Made by a program: the position numbers and the translations under genes. Below the pieces are notes generated by a model. The model was not told the origin of the DNA. It did not search any database and saw only the letters and a program-made list of their open reading frames with translations. From an uncultured Collinsella sp. (GTDB lineage Bacteria > Actinomycetota > Coriobacteriia > Coriobacteriales > Coriobacteriaceae): a DNA stretch of 26,406 nt. Positions 6,618 to 14,795 of the stretch are shown here, one piece after another. Position 1 is the stretch's first letter. Every line of letters begins with the position of its first letter. The stretch covers positions 1-26,406 of the forward strand of contig CAAECF010000021.1 of NCBI GenBank assembly GCA_900754275.1, in the 5' to 3' direction.

Positions 6618-7890
6618 CGAGTCCGGAGAAAGAAGGATAGGCGCTCTCGCCGTGCTGACTGGCATCCAGGCCCAGTGCCTCGTCGGCCTCGTCCACGCGC
6701 AGGCTACCGTGGAACAGCGCCTTGACCACCGCGGCGATCACCAAGTCGAGCATCAGCACAATAACGACCGTCACCACAATGCCCAGAACCTGCGAGACAA
6801 GCAGCGACACGTCGCCCGTGTAGAACAGGCCGCCCTTACCGGTCCACGAGAGCTCCGGCACGCAGAACAGGCCCGTGAGCACACCGCCCAAGATGCCGCC
6901 GATACCGTGGCAACCGAACGCGTCGAGCGCATCGTCGTAGCCGAACTTGGTCTTAAGATGGCTGATGGCCAGATAGCAGACGGGCGATACGATCAGGCCC
7001 ATGACCAGCGCCGCCCACGGCTCGACAAAGCCCGCACCCGGCGTAACCACCACAAGGCCCGCAACCAAACCGGTGCTAGCACCCACCAGCGTGGGACGAC
7101 CGGTGTGCACGCGCTCGACGACAAGCCACGAGACCATGCCCGCCGCGCTGGCCGTCACGGTGTTGAGGATGGCGAGTGCCGCCACGGCGTCGGCCTTAAA
7201 CTCGCTGCCGCCGTTAAAGCCAAACCAACCAAACCAAAGTAGACCGGCGCCCAGCGCCACAAACGGCACGTTATGCGGACGGTAGCTCACCATGCCAAAG
7301 CCGCGACGACGGCCGAGCATTAAGCAGAGAATCAGGCCCGTGAGACCGGACGAAATGTGTACCACGTCGCCGCCGGCAAAGTCGAGCGCGCCGATGATGT
7401 CGCCGATAAAGGAACCATCGCCGCCCCAAACCATGTGGGCGAGCGGCGCATAGACCACGAGCAGCCAAATGCCCAGGAAGGCCGTCATGGCACCAAACTT
7501 AACGCGGCCTGCCAGACTGCCCGTAACGATAGCGGCGGTGATCATGGCAAACGCCATCTGGAAGGCGATGTTGATGATCTGAGGGTAGACGGCACCATCC
7601 GCAGCATTGCCCTCGGCCGCCTGCAGCACCTGGTTGAGCACCGGCAGGCACAGCAACTGGTCAAAGCCGCCAATAAACGGGCTAGAACCGTCGCCACCGT
7701 AGGCCAGCGACCAGCCGGCAACAATCCACAGCACACCAACCAGGCCAATGGCGCCAAAGCACATAAGCATGGTGTTGATGACATTTTTGCGCCTGGACAG
7801 GCCGCCATAGAAAAACGCCAGACCCGGTGTCATTAAAAACACGAGCATGGTGCAGATGAGCATAAACGTTGTCGATCCCGTATCGTACAT
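6613..7890 (-). CDS. amt: Ammonium transporter (Amt/MEP/Rh family)
   Basis: A 425-aa channel protein with eleven expected membrane helices. It shows the family's N-terminal helix ending in TPGLAFFYGGLSRRKN (21-36), the conserved Asp170, and the twin pore histidines H178 (VVHISSG) and H328 (CHGIGGILGG). The ATG at 7890 has an AAGGGGGAG ribosome site. The frame extends 38 codons further, through MSADNV at 7929, but without a ribosome site or similarity to the family N-terminus. It heads a two-gene nitrogen unit with the P-II regulator, which can plug the channel from the cytoplasm. Upstream lies a phased GAAAC array (8015-8052) that suggests nitrogen control. The stop codon overlaps the base of hairpin element A. 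Confidence 0.95.
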   Translation of the reverse strand: MYDTGSTTFMLICTMLVFLMTPGLAFFYGGLSRRKNVINTMLMCFGAIGLVGVLWIVAGWSLAYGGDGSSPFIGGFDQLLCLPVLNQVLQAAEGNAADGAVYPQIINIAFQMAFAMITAAIVTGSLAGRVKFGAMTAFLGIWLLVVYAPLAHMVWGGDGSFIGDIIGALDFAGGDVVHISSGLTGLILCLMLGRRRGFGMVSYRPHNVPFVALGAGLLWFGWFGFNGGSEFKADAVAALAILNTVTASAAGMVSWLVVERVHTGRPTLVGASTGLVAGLVVVTPGAGFVEPWAALVMGLIVSPVCYLAISHLKTKFGYDDALDAFGCHGIGGILGGVLTGLFCVPELSWTGKGGLFYTGDVSLLVSQVLGIVVTVVIVLMLDLVIAAVVKALFHGSLRVDEADEALGLDASQHGESAYPSFSGLD

Positions 7891-8014
7891 TCGCTCCCCC
7901 TTGGTCGCATGAACGTTGTCGGCGCTCATGATGCGGCCGAGGGGCAACTGGTGTAGACCAGATACGGCGTTGTTAAACGCTGCGTTGTCGAATGGAAACG
8001 GCACCGCAATCTTG

Positions 8015-8052
8015 GAAACGGCGCGGCAACGGACGCGAAACGAACGGGAAAC
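8015..8052. promoter_or_regulatory. GlnR-box-like array of four pentamers upstream of amt
   Basis: GAAAC (8015), GCAAC (8026), GAAAC (8037) and GAAAC (8048) start exactly 11 bp apart, each separated by six bases. A further GAAAC lies at 7995. This is the a-n6-b-n6 spacing described for actinobacterial GlnR boxes (GTnAC-n6-GaAAC). The array is 125 bp upstream of the amt start. Regulator identity is inferred. Confidence 0.5.
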
Positions 8053-8088
8053 GTGCGAACGAGAAGGGCGCGCTTGGCTCCGCTCTGG

Positions 8089-9108
8089 CTAGCGCCGGAA
8101 CAGCTCGCGGGCTCGGTCGCGGAGGTCGGTAGCTCGAATGACACCCTCGTAACGATTGATGCGCAGACGCGGGAAGGCGTTAAAGAAGCGTAGGTCGCGG
8201 CGGCTGAGTGACACGCTCGGTACCGGGCGGCTCATGCGCTTGCCGGCAAGGCGACGACCGAGCGACGGACGCGGCATACTCGGCGCGGCATCGGCCACGC
8301 GGCGGGCAGCGAGCGCCAGGCCGCGAGCACCATCCGAGATAAACGTCGGCATCGAAGTCTTCTCGCGCAGGGCGTCGAGCGCCGCGTCGCCCAGCTCGGC
8401 CAGCCAAGCGTTAACGGCGCGACCGCGGATATGCGTCTGCGCCACCGAGTCAATCGCCGAATCGGGAATACGTTCGAGCATAGAGTCGGAGGCGTCGGCA
8501 AGCGACTCATTGATGCGGTCGGCAAGGTCGGCACGCACACGCTCAAGCTGATCGGACAGACGCCGCCAGCTCGCCAACGAGCACACCGCATCGACCATCA
8601 TCGCGACCGCGACGATAAAGGCGGCCAAGCGCACGATTAGCACCGGCAGATGGCCAAGCAGCCCCAGCAATGCCGGCTCCACTAAACGGCAAATACACAA
8701 CGCACCCAAGCCAAACGCGCAGGCCCAGTACAGGCAGATGCGTCCGTGCAGGTTAAACGGCAGATGCGAGTAATCCCAAAACCGGGCACCCGTCGTTTTT
8801 TCCAACAGCACGCCCACGCTATATTCGATCACGCTGCATACGAGCGCGGCAGCGACAAACTGGCTCGAGGCGTCTGGGATTCCACGCAGCAGCAACCAGC
8901 ACGCAATGCCGCCCGCACCGTAGATGGGACAACACGGCCCTAGCAAAAAGCCGCTGTTGGCAAAGCGTCCGTGGTTGAGCATGGCGCAGACTGTCGACTC
9001 CCATACCCAGCCGCAAAAACCGTAGAAGGCAAACGAGAGTACCAGCGCCGAGAGCGGACAGGCGGCAAGCGTCGCGCCGTCAAATGCCATGTCGATCGCG
9101 GTTCCCAC
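8089..9108 (-). CDS. CmpB-type putative ABC-transporter family membrane protein (PF06541-like)
   Basis: A 339-aa protein. The N-terminal half has about five hydrophobic segments with the family pattern YGFCGWVWES (29-38) followed by ANSGFLLGPCCPIYGAGG (50-67). The middle contains a charged helical stretch (RLSDQLERVRADLADRINES) and the C-terminal third is basic and probably cytoplasmic. The family is named as a putative type-IV ABC transporter component, but no biochemical role is established. The chosen start is GTG at 9108, three bases after the stop of the upstream HD-domain gene, with GAGGAG ten bases upstream; ATG at 9090 is an alternative without a ribosome site. The close spacing indicates coupled translation with the HD protein. 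Confidence 0.8.
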   Translation of the reverse strand: MGTAIDMAFDGATLAACPLSALVLSFAFYGFCGWVWESTVCAMLNHGRFANSGFLLGPCCPIYGAGGIACWLLLRGIPDASSQFVAAALVCSVIEYSVGVLLEKTTGARFWDYSHLPFNLHGRICLYWACAFGLGALCICRLVEPALLGLLGHLPVLIVRLAAFIVAVAMMVDAVCSLASWRRLSDQLERVRADLADRINESLADASDSMLERIPDSAIDSVAQTHIRGRAVNAWLAELGDAALDALREKTSMPTFISDGARGLALAARRVADAAPSMPRPSLGRRLAGKRMSRPVPSVSLSRRDLRFFNAFPRLRINRYEGVIRATDLRDRARELFRR

Positions 9109-9111
9109 CGT

Positions 9112-9669
9112 CTACCCACTCCTCTTTTCGTTCGATTCTTTGCTCGAGCCGTCACTCGGGCCCTCGTTCAAATCGTTCGCGCCGCCTTTGCGCGGCAGAC
9201 GGCCGGCAATCGTCTCGCGCAGTGCGCACCATTTATCCGCCAGGCACACAATCCATGCCTCACGACACGTCGGCGGCACCGGTACCAGCGGAAACATATG
9301 CCGTACGATAATATTCCGCTCGCGCGGCGTCAGCTCAAAATCTTCCTCCGCACGCGCCAAGGCAAAAAACGGGTGACGAAAGCCATGCAGTCGATGGCTT
9401 GGGTCGGGATCGTGCCAGTCATAGAGAAAGTAATCGTGCAGCAGGGCCCCGCGCAGCAGCGATAAGCGGTCGACGGAGATACCGACGCGGCCCAGGCGCT
9501 CGGCAAAGGACAGACTTGCCCGCGCTACCGAGGTCACATGCGTATAGACCGTCACATCGCCATGTTGGATAAACTCATGCATCAGGTCCAAGCGGCCCGC
9601 CTGGGCAAGCTGACGGGCGGCATCGTCGACCTCGCGCGCGATTTTCTCGGCACGAACGGTATCGGACAT
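9112..9669 (-). CDS. HD-domain phosphohydrolase-like protein
   Basis: A 185-aa soluble protein with the metal-binding HD doublet in GALLHDYFLYDWHD (about 74-87), an upstream histidine in the VTVYTHV segment, and further conserved His residues (HGFRHP, IVRHMFP). The DKW motif near residue 146 completes the HD superfamily pattern. Members range from nucleotidases to uncharacterised phosphohydrolases; the substrate is unknown. The last ~30 residues are polar and probably disordered. The start at 9669 has a strong GGAAGGAGG ribosome site. It forms a two-gene unit with the CmpB-type membrane protein and is divergent from the DXS-like gene. Confidence 0.85.
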   Translation of the reverse strand: MSDTVRAEKIAREVDDAARQLAQAGRLDLMHEFIQHGDVTVYTHVTSVARASLSFAERLGRVGISVDRLSLLRGALLHDYFLYDWHDPDPSHRLHGFRHPFFALARAEEDFELTPRERNIIVRHMFPLVPVPPTCREAWIVCLADKWCALRETIAGRLPRKGGANDLNEGPSDGSSKESNEKRSG

Positions 9670-9897
9670 GCGGCCTCCTTCCGGCGGCGCTCGGCGGCAA
9701 GCCGCGGCCTGCGCGCAATGAATAAAATCATCATCGAATTTACCAGTATGGCATCGGACAAAACGTTTTGCCCCACCAGTTGGCGAATTACCGCGCCGCC
9801 GTCACATATCAAACGCCAAAATGTGCGAGACTGTCTTGTGCAATTGTGCCGGCCGAGGGAGTGCCGGCGCACGATTCGCATGGAGTAACCCACAACG
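9670..9897. promoter_or_regulatory. Divergent intergenic region between the HD-domain and DXS-like genes
   Basis: These 228 bp must hold promoters for both directions. I see a perfect 12-bp palindrome, CAAAACGTTTTG, at 9759-9770, and an imperfect GTGCCGGC/GCCGGCGCAC hairpin at 9846-9872 in the leader of the DXS-like gene. No convincing -35/-10 pair could be fixed in either direction. Confidence 0.35.
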
Positions 9898-11679
9898 ATG
9901 CTGCTTACGCAAACGACAACGCCCGAGGACGTCAAGGCTCTCGATCGCGCCGAGCTTCCGCTGCTCTGCGGCGAGATCCGCCACGCCATCCTCGAAAGCT
10001 CCGCCGCCGTCGGCGGGCACGTTGCCCCCAACCTGGGCGTCGTTGAGCTTACGGTTGCGCTCCATCGCGTGTTTAACTCCCCCATCGACAAGATTGTCTT
10101 TGATGTTTCGCACCAGACCTACGCCCACAAGGCGCTGACTGGGCGCGCGTACACTTATATCGACCCGGCACGCTACGGCGAGGCCTCTGGTTTTGCCAAT
10201 CCTGACGAGTCCGAGCACGACCTGTTCGCCATGGGCCACACCTCCACGTCGGTGAGCCTGGGCTGCGGCTTGGCGCACGCTCGTGACCTGGCGGGCGATG
10301 CGTACAACGTCATCACCATCATTGGCGACGGTTCGCTTTCGGGCGGTCTGGCGTTTGAGGGCTTTAACAATGCCGCCGAGCTCGACAGCAACCTGATCAT
10401 CATCGTCAACGATAACGACCAGTCCATCGCCGAAAACCACGGTGGCCTGTATCGCAATCTGGCCGAGCTACGCGCCAGCAACGGCACCTGTGAGCGCAAC
10501 GTTTTCCGCGCGATGGGGCTCGACTACTGCTATCTGGACACCGGCAACGATGTGTTGGCCCTGGTCGACACGCTGCAGGAGCTGCGCGATATCGATCATC
10601 CCATCGTGCTGCACGTCTCCACCGCAAAGGGCAAGGGCTTTGAGCCAGCCCAGAGCGACCCCGAGCGCTGGCATCATGTGGGTCCGTTTGACATGGCGAC
10701 TGGGCGCAAGCTCTGCCCGGGCCATCCGAGCGAGCCTGCGCCGCGCACCTATGCCGACATTACGGGCGAGGCGCTCAGCGCCGCCATCGAGCACGATCCG
10801 CAGGTCGTGGGCATCACGGCCGCCACGCCCTACATCATGGGCTTTACACCCGAGCTTCGCGCCGCCGCCGGCAAACAGTTCGTCGATGTGGGCATTGCCG
10901 AGGAGCACGCCGTGACCTTTGCCACCGCGCTTGCGCGCTCGGGTGCCAAGCCAGTCTTTGGTGTGTACGGCACGTTTTTGCAGCGCGCCTACGACGAGCT
11001 GTGGCACGACCTGTGCCTCAACGATGTCCCCGCAACCATCCTGGTGTTTGGCGCATCGATCTTTGGCACCACATCCGAGACGCATCTTTCGTTCTTTGAT
11101 ATTTCTATGCTGGGCGCTCTCCCCAATATGCGTTACCTGGCGCCTTCCTGCATGGAGGAATACCTATCCATGCTGAGCTGGTCGCTCGACCACCGCGAGC
11201 ATCCCGTGGCGATTCGCGTGCCGGGCATTGGCTTGGTAAGCCGCCCCGATCTTGCGCCTGCCGAGGACGCCGATTACGGCGCCGTTCGTTACAACGTGGT
11301 GTGCCAGGGTCGCGACGTGGCCGTGCTCGCGCTTGGCGATTTCTTTGAGCTGGGCGAGCGCGTGGCAAACCGTCTGACTGCCGAGTACGGCATCGAGGCC
11401 ACGCTCGTCAACCCGCGCTATGCAACCGAGCTCGACCGCGAGTTCCTCGACAGCCTTGCCGCCAAGCATCGCGTTGTCGTCACCCTCGAAGACGGCATCT
11501 TGGACGGCGGCTGGGGCGAGCGCGTCGCGTGCTACTTGGCCTGCACGCCCGTGCGCACGCGCACCTTTGGCATCGCCAAGGGCTTCCCCGACCGCTACGA
11601 CCCCAACGAGTTGCTCGCTCAGAACGGCATGACGGCCGAGAACATGGCCGCCGAAGCCGTTAGGCTACTTAACGAGTAA
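9898..11679 (+). CDS. dxs: 1-deoxy-D-xylulose-5-phosphate synthase-like thiamine diphosphate enzyme
   Basis: A 593-aa transketolase-family protein of DXS layout. The ThDP motif is GDGSLSGG (143-150) with the NN pair at 157-158. The catalytic-glutamate region is DVGIAEEHAVTFATALA (330-346), and STFLQRAYD-like sequence sits at 358-366. True DXS makes the first intermediate of the MEP isoprenoid pathway from pyruvate and glyceraldehyde 3-phosphate. Here the normally invariant DRAG motif, whose Arg holds the substrate phosphate, aligns with FGAS (384-387), and the RYPRG motif is replaced by RVPGIG (440-445). This matches a divergent DXS-like subgroup found beside true DXS in gut Firmicutes and Actinobacteria, so the reaction is uncertain. 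The start is fixed by an in-frame TAA 12 bases upstream; the GGAG ribosome site is rather distant (12 bases). A strong terminator follows directly. Confidence 0.85.
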   Translation: MLLTQTTTPEDVKALDRAELPLLCGEIRHAILESSAAVGGHVAPNLGVVELTVALHRVFNSPIDKIVFDVSHQTYAHKALTGRAYTYIDPARYGEASGFANPDESEHDLFAMGHTSTSVSLGCGLAHARDLAGDAYNVITIIGDGSLSGGLAFEGFNNAAELDSNLIIIVNDNDQSIAENHGGLYRNLAELRASNGTCERNVFRAMGLDYCYLDTGNDVLALVDTLQELRDIDHPIVLHVSTAKGKGFEPAQSDPERWHHVGPFDMATGRKLCPGHPSEPAPRTYADITGEALSAAIEHDPQVVGITAATPYIMGFTPELRAAAGKQFVDVGIAEEHAVTFATALARSGAKPVFGVYGTFLQRAYDELWHDLCLNDVPATILVFGASIFGTTSETHLSFFDISMLGALPNMRYLAPSCMEEYLSMLSWSLDHREHPVAIRVPGIGLVSRPDLAPAEDADYGAVRYNVVCQGRDVAVLALGDFFELGERVANRLTAEYGIEATLVNPRYATELDREFLDSLAAKHRVVVTLEDGILDGGWGERVACYLACTPVRTRTFGIAKGFPDRYDPNELLAQNGMTAENMAAEAVRLLNE

Positions 11680-11722
11680 AAAACCTCCGCAAGGGAAGCA
11701 CCCCTGCGGAGGTTTTTATTTT
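11680..11722 (+). terminator. Intrinsic terminator of the DXS-like gene
   Basis: AAAACCTCCGCA (11680-11691) pairs perfectly with TGCGGAGGTTTT (11705-11716) around a 13-base loop, followed by a T-rich tail. It starts one base after the TAA stop. The A-run on the other side makes it potentially bidirectional. Confidence 0.93.
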
Positions 11723-11735
11723 CGCGGCGCGATTA

Positions 11736-11951
11736 TCTCAATCTGTAACATCTAGGGCCCGAATTCCCGTCTAACTGTTACAGATCTAGACAAACCGTCT
11801 TTGCCCCTGACCTTTGTCTCAATCTGTAACAGAAAGGGAGCTTTTGTCCGCCTAACTGTTACAGATCGAGACATTCGAATCCCCCTAAGGAGATGATCTC
11901 GATCTGTAACAGTTACTCGGCAAAAATGGCTGCAGATGTTACAGATCGAGA
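11736..11951. repeat. Array of six 15-16 bp repeats in alternating orientation, ~40 bp period
   Basis: The unit TCTCRATCTGTAACAG occurs forward at 11736-11750, 11817-11832 and 11897-11912, and as its reverse complement at 11776-11790, 11856-11871 and 11937-11951. ATCTGTAACA is identical in all six. Unit starts are 40, 41, 39, 41 and 40 bp apart, giving three stem-loops with 15-16 bp stems and 23-25 base loops. Loop and spacer sequences are all different. The array sits between a terminator and the promoter of the amino acid importer, ending about 110 bp before its -35. Confidence 0.92.
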
Positions 11952-11984
11952 CAAAACAGCAAGGCATGCCGCTGCATCGGCCAG

Positions 11985-12021
11985 AACCACCACAAAGGTG
12001 CCTGTCCCTTTTTGGTAGGTT
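11985..12021. repeat. REP-like hairpin, degenerate copy 1
   Basis: CCTGTCCCTTTTTGGTAGGTT (12001-12021) matches the right half of the hairpins at 21847 and 23085. The left arm (AACCACCACAAAGG) has diverged and pairs only in part. Confidence 0.6.
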
Positions 12022-12062
12022 GAATAACCCATAAGGTAAGTATGTTTCTGAGTTATTTCGTG

Positions 12063-12092
12063 TTGACCCATTTGAGCGCGATAGGGTATAAC
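12063..12092 (+). promoter_or_regulatory. Promoter of the amino acid ABC importer operon
   Basis: TTGACC (12063-12068) and TATAAC (12087-12092) are separated by 18 bp, close to the sigma-70 consensus. This predicts a start near 12099 and a ~37-base leader ending in the AAAGGTG ribosome site of the binding-protein gene. Confidence 0.75.
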
Positions 12093-12135
12093 TCTACTCA
12101 ACCGCTAGGGATTTTATTGAGAAAGGTGTTCTACC

Positions 12136-13131
12136 ATGAGCAAGAACCTCTCCCAGCAGGTCGTTCTCGACCGCCGCGGCTTCGTCGCCGCCACCTTCGC
12201 AACCGTCGCCGGCCTTGGTCTTGCCGGCTGCTCCGACACCAGCGCCGAGGCCGACAAGGGTTCCGCCGCCGGCTCTTCCAAGAGCTCCGAAGATGCCGAG
12301 GCTTCCACCACGCTCGACGCTAAGGCATTCGACAAGCTCGTCGACAACGGCCCCAAGGCCGATGACGATGCCATCGCCGCCAGCACCTGGGCCACGGCCG
12401 TCAAGGACGCCGGTGTCTTTAAGATCGGTGGCGTTCAGACCTCCACGCTCTTCTCCCTCCTCAACGAGAAAGACGGTCAGACCCGCGGCTTCGACGCCGG
12501 TATCGCACAGCTTCTGTCCAACTACATTCTGGGCGAGAACAAGGTCGAGATCACCCAGGTGACCTCGGACACGCGCGAGTCCGTCCTGCAGAACGGCCAG
12601 GTCGACGCCGTCTTTGCCACCTACACCATCACTGACGAGCGCAAGAAGCTCGTCTCCTTTGCCGGCCCCTACTACTACACCCAGCAGGCCATCCTGGTGC
12701 TCGCCGACAACGACGACATCAAGAGCGTCGACGACCTGGCCGACAAGAACGTCGCCGTCCAGTCCGGCTCCAACGGCCCCGCCATCCTGGAGGAGTTCGC
12801 TCCCAAGGCCAGCCAGCAGGAGTTCAAGACCGACGAGGAGGCCCGCCAGGCACTCCAGCAGGGTCGCGTTGACGCCTACGTCATCGACAACAACATGCAG
12901 CAGAGCGCCCTGGTCCGCGAGCCCGGTAAGTATAAGATCGCCGGGAAGCCCTTCGGCAGCAAGGAGCCCTATGGTATCGGCCTGCCGCTCGATTCCGACG
13001 GCGTCGCCTTTGTCAACGACTTCCTTAAGAAGATCGAGGACGACGGCACCTGGACCGAGCTGTGGCAGATCTGCATCGGTGACCGCACGGGCGACACCAA
13101 TGTTCCCGAGCTGCCCGAGATCGGCGCCTAG
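12136..13131 (+). CDS. Polar amino acid ABC transporter substrate-binding lipoprotein (glutamate/glutamine type)
   Basis: A 331-aa extracytoplasmic solute-binding protein of family 3 (SBP_bac_3). The signal peptide carries a twin-arginine pair (DRRGFV, residues 12-17), a hydrophobic core and the lipobox LAGC with Cys32, so it is probably a lipoprotein, perhaps exported by Tat. A Ser/Ala-rich linker (33-55) precedes the two-lobe domain. The core shows FDAGIAQLL, the ligand-pocket stretch FATYTITDERKKLVSFAGPYY, and VAVQSGSNGP for the second lobe. Specificity for glutamate, glutamine or another polar amino acid is inferred from the family. It has its own strong promoter and is separated from the permease genes by a hairpin, which would allow higher expression of the binding protein. 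Confidence 0.92.
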   Translation: MSKNLSQQVVLDRRGFVAATFATVAGLGLAGCSDTSAEADKGSAAGSSKSSEDAEASTTLDAKAFDKLVDNGPKADDDAIAASTWATAVKDAGVFKIGGVQTSTLFSLLNEKDGQTRGFDAGIAQLLSNYILGENKVEITQVTSDTRESVLQNGQVDAVFATYTITDERKKLVSFAGPYYYTQQAILVLADNDDIKSVDDLADKNVAVQSGSNGPAILEEFAPKASQQEFKTDEEARQALQQGRVDAYVIDNNMQQSALVREPGKYKIAGKPFGSKEPYGIGLPLDSDGVAFVNDFLKKIEDDGTWTELWQICIGDRTGDTNVPELPEIGA

Positions 13132-13219
13132 GCAACACGCCTAGTAACGGCCGCAACGAAACCATACGGAAACGCACGGTGCGCTTTATTGCGCTAAACT
13201 GTTTCTTCACTGAGTTGTC

Positions 13220-13250
13220 GGGGCTTCCGTACACACGGGAGCCCCTTTCC
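13220..13250 (+). terminator. Attenuator-like hairpin between binding-protein and permease genes
   Basis: GGGGCTTCCGT (13220-13230) pairs with ACGGGAGCCCC (13235-13245), with one G-U pair and a 4-base loop, followed by TTTCCTT. This weak intrinsic terminator probably lets part of the transcripts stop after the binding-protein gene, a common arrangement in ABC operons. Confidence 0.7.
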
Positions 13251-13269
13251 TTATCGGCGGGAGGTCCGC

Positions 13270-13929
13270 ATGAGTCTCTCCGAGCTCTGGTCGCTCTATG
13301 GCCAGAACTACATTGACGCGCTGCTAGCAACCTGGGGCATGACGCTTGAGTCGTTTGCCATCGCCATGGTGTTGGCCGTCGCCGTCACCGTGATGCGCGT
13401 GTCGCCGCTCAAGCCGCTGCGCGTCTTTGGCGACCTGTATGTCCAGGTCTTCCGTAACATCCCCGGCATCGCGCTGCTCATTATCGTCGTCTACGCGCTG
13501 CCGCCGCTCAAGGTCGTCCTGCCCTACCGCACCTGCGTCATCGTCGCCACAGTGCTCTTGGGTTCTGCCTTTGGCTCCGAGAACTTTATGAGCGGCATCA
13601 ACACCGTCGGTGTCGGCCAGGTGGAAGCCGCCCGCTCGCTGGGCATGAGCTTCAGCCGTATCCTCGCCAAGATCGTGATTCCGCAGGCGCTGCGCTCGAG
13701 CGTGCTGCCCATGACCAACCTCTTTATCGCCGTCATGCTCACCACCGCGCTCGGCAGTCAGGTGCCGCTGAAACCGCAGGAGCTCACCGGCGTGGTGAGC
13801 TACATCAACACGCGCTCGCTCGGCGGCGTCGCCGCGTTCTTTATCTCGGCGCTCGGCTACCTGGGCACAGCCTTTGTGGTGAGCCACATTGGCAACTATA
13901 TCGATAAGAAGGTGAGGATCCTCCGATGA
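13270..13929 (+). CDS. Amino acid ABC transporter permease, first subunit (GluC-like)
   Basis: A 219-aa inner-membrane permease of the HisM/GlnP family with about five membrane segments. The EAA loop that contacts the ATPase is seen as GQVEAARSLGMSFSRILAKIVIPQALR (about residues 117-143, abbreviated core EAARSLGMSF). The start ATG follows GGGAGG by five bases. It overlaps the second permease gene by four bases (ATGA), indicating translational coupling and a permease heterodimer. Gene order, binding protein, two permeases, ATPase, resembles the corynebacterial glutamate importer components though rearranged. Confidence 0.92.
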   Translation: MSLSELWSLYGQNYIDALLATWGMTLESFAIAMVLAVAVTVMRVSPLKPLRVFGDLYVQVFRNIPGIALLIIVVYALPPLKVVLPYRTCVIVATVLLGSAFGSENFMSGINTVGVGQVEAARSLGMSFSRILAKIVIPQALRSSVLPMTNLFIAVMLTTALGSQVPLKPQELTGVVSYINTRSLGGVAAFFISALGYLGTAFVVSHIGNYIDKKVRILR

Positions 13930-14759
13930 GCAAGCACTCCACCTCCGCGCTCACCATGCGCGATGCGCTCTACGAGGCTCCCGGCCCCAAGATGCGCGCC
14001 AAGATTCGCGTCGGCACCGCCATCTCACTTGTTGCCGTGGTCGCGCTCATCGCTCTGGTACTGCAGCGCTTTTATGTGACCGGTCAGCTTTCAGTCCACT
14101 ATTGGTATTTCTTTACGCACCTCACTACCTGGAAGTTCTTACTTGCCGGTTTTGAGGGCACGGTAAAGGTCGCGCTCACCGCTGGCGCCATCGCGCTGGT
14201 ACTGGGTCTGGCCCTCATGCTCGGCCGCACCAGCGACATCAAGCCGCTGCAGCTGGTCTGCCGCGTGCTCACCGATTTCTTCCGTGGCGTGCCGAGCCTA
14301 CTGTTCATCTACTTCTTCTTTTTGGTGCTGCCCCAGTACAAGATCGCGCTGCCGTCGTTTTGGATGCTCACGCTTCCCGTCGCGCTCGCTGCAGCCGGTG
14401 TGCTTGCCGAGATCTTCCGCGCCGGCGTCAATGCCGTGCCGCGCGGCCAGGTCGAGGCCGCCCAGGCGCTCGGTCTCGCCAAAGCTAAAATCACCTTTAA
14501 AATCGTGCTGCCGCAGGCGATTCGCTTTATCATTCCGTCGTTGATTTCGCAGCTCGTGGTCGTCATCAAAGACACCACCGTCGCCTACGTGGTGAGCTAC
14601 CCCGACCTCATGCAAAACGCCCGCGTACTCATTACCAACTACGACGCCCTCGTGTCGGTCTATCTGGTGATCGCGGTCATCTACATCCTCATCAACGTTG
14701 CAATCAACAAGGCCGCCGTCTACGTTTCGCACAAGACCGGCGCGACCATCATCCGCTAA
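13926..14759 (+). CDS. Amino acid ABC transporter permease, second subunit (GluD-like)
   Basis: A 277-aa permease. An N-terminal cytoplasmic stretch of ~30 residues precedes the first membrane helix (VALIALVLQRF region). The HisM-type core follows, including FFRGVPSLLFIYF and the EAA loop VEAAQALGLAKAKITFK. The conserved C-terminal segment SQLVVVIKDTTVAYVVS is typical of the GluD/GlnP group. Its start codon overlaps the stop of the first permease by four bases. A GGATCC-centred GAGG ribosome site lies inside the upstream gene. Confidence 0.92.
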   Translation: MSKHSTSALTMRDALYEAPGPKMRAKIRVGTAISLVAVVALIALVLQRFYVTGQLSVHYWYFFTHLTTWKFLLAGFEGTVKVALTAGAIALVLGLALMLGRTSDIKPLQLVCRVLTDFFRGVPSLLFIYFFFLVLPQYKIALPSFWMLTLPVALAAAGVLAEIFRAGVNAVPRGQVEAAQALGLAKAKITFKIVLPQAIRFIIPSLISQLVVVIKDTTVAYVVSYPDLMQNARVLITNYDALVSVYLVIAVIYILINVAINKAAVYVSHKTGATIIR

Positions 14760-14795
14760 CGATTTATCACTTCGAGTCATAAGGAGCCGAGCACC

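Noticed and set aside
11736..11951. CRISPR array
   Set aside because: Repeats are only 15-16 bp, alternate in orientation, and no cas genes are present.
11752..11967. 71-aa minus-strand frame with a repeated SRSVTVRR peptide
   Set aside because: The peptide repetition comes from the DNA repeat array; there is no ribosome site, and the frame does not cover complete units.
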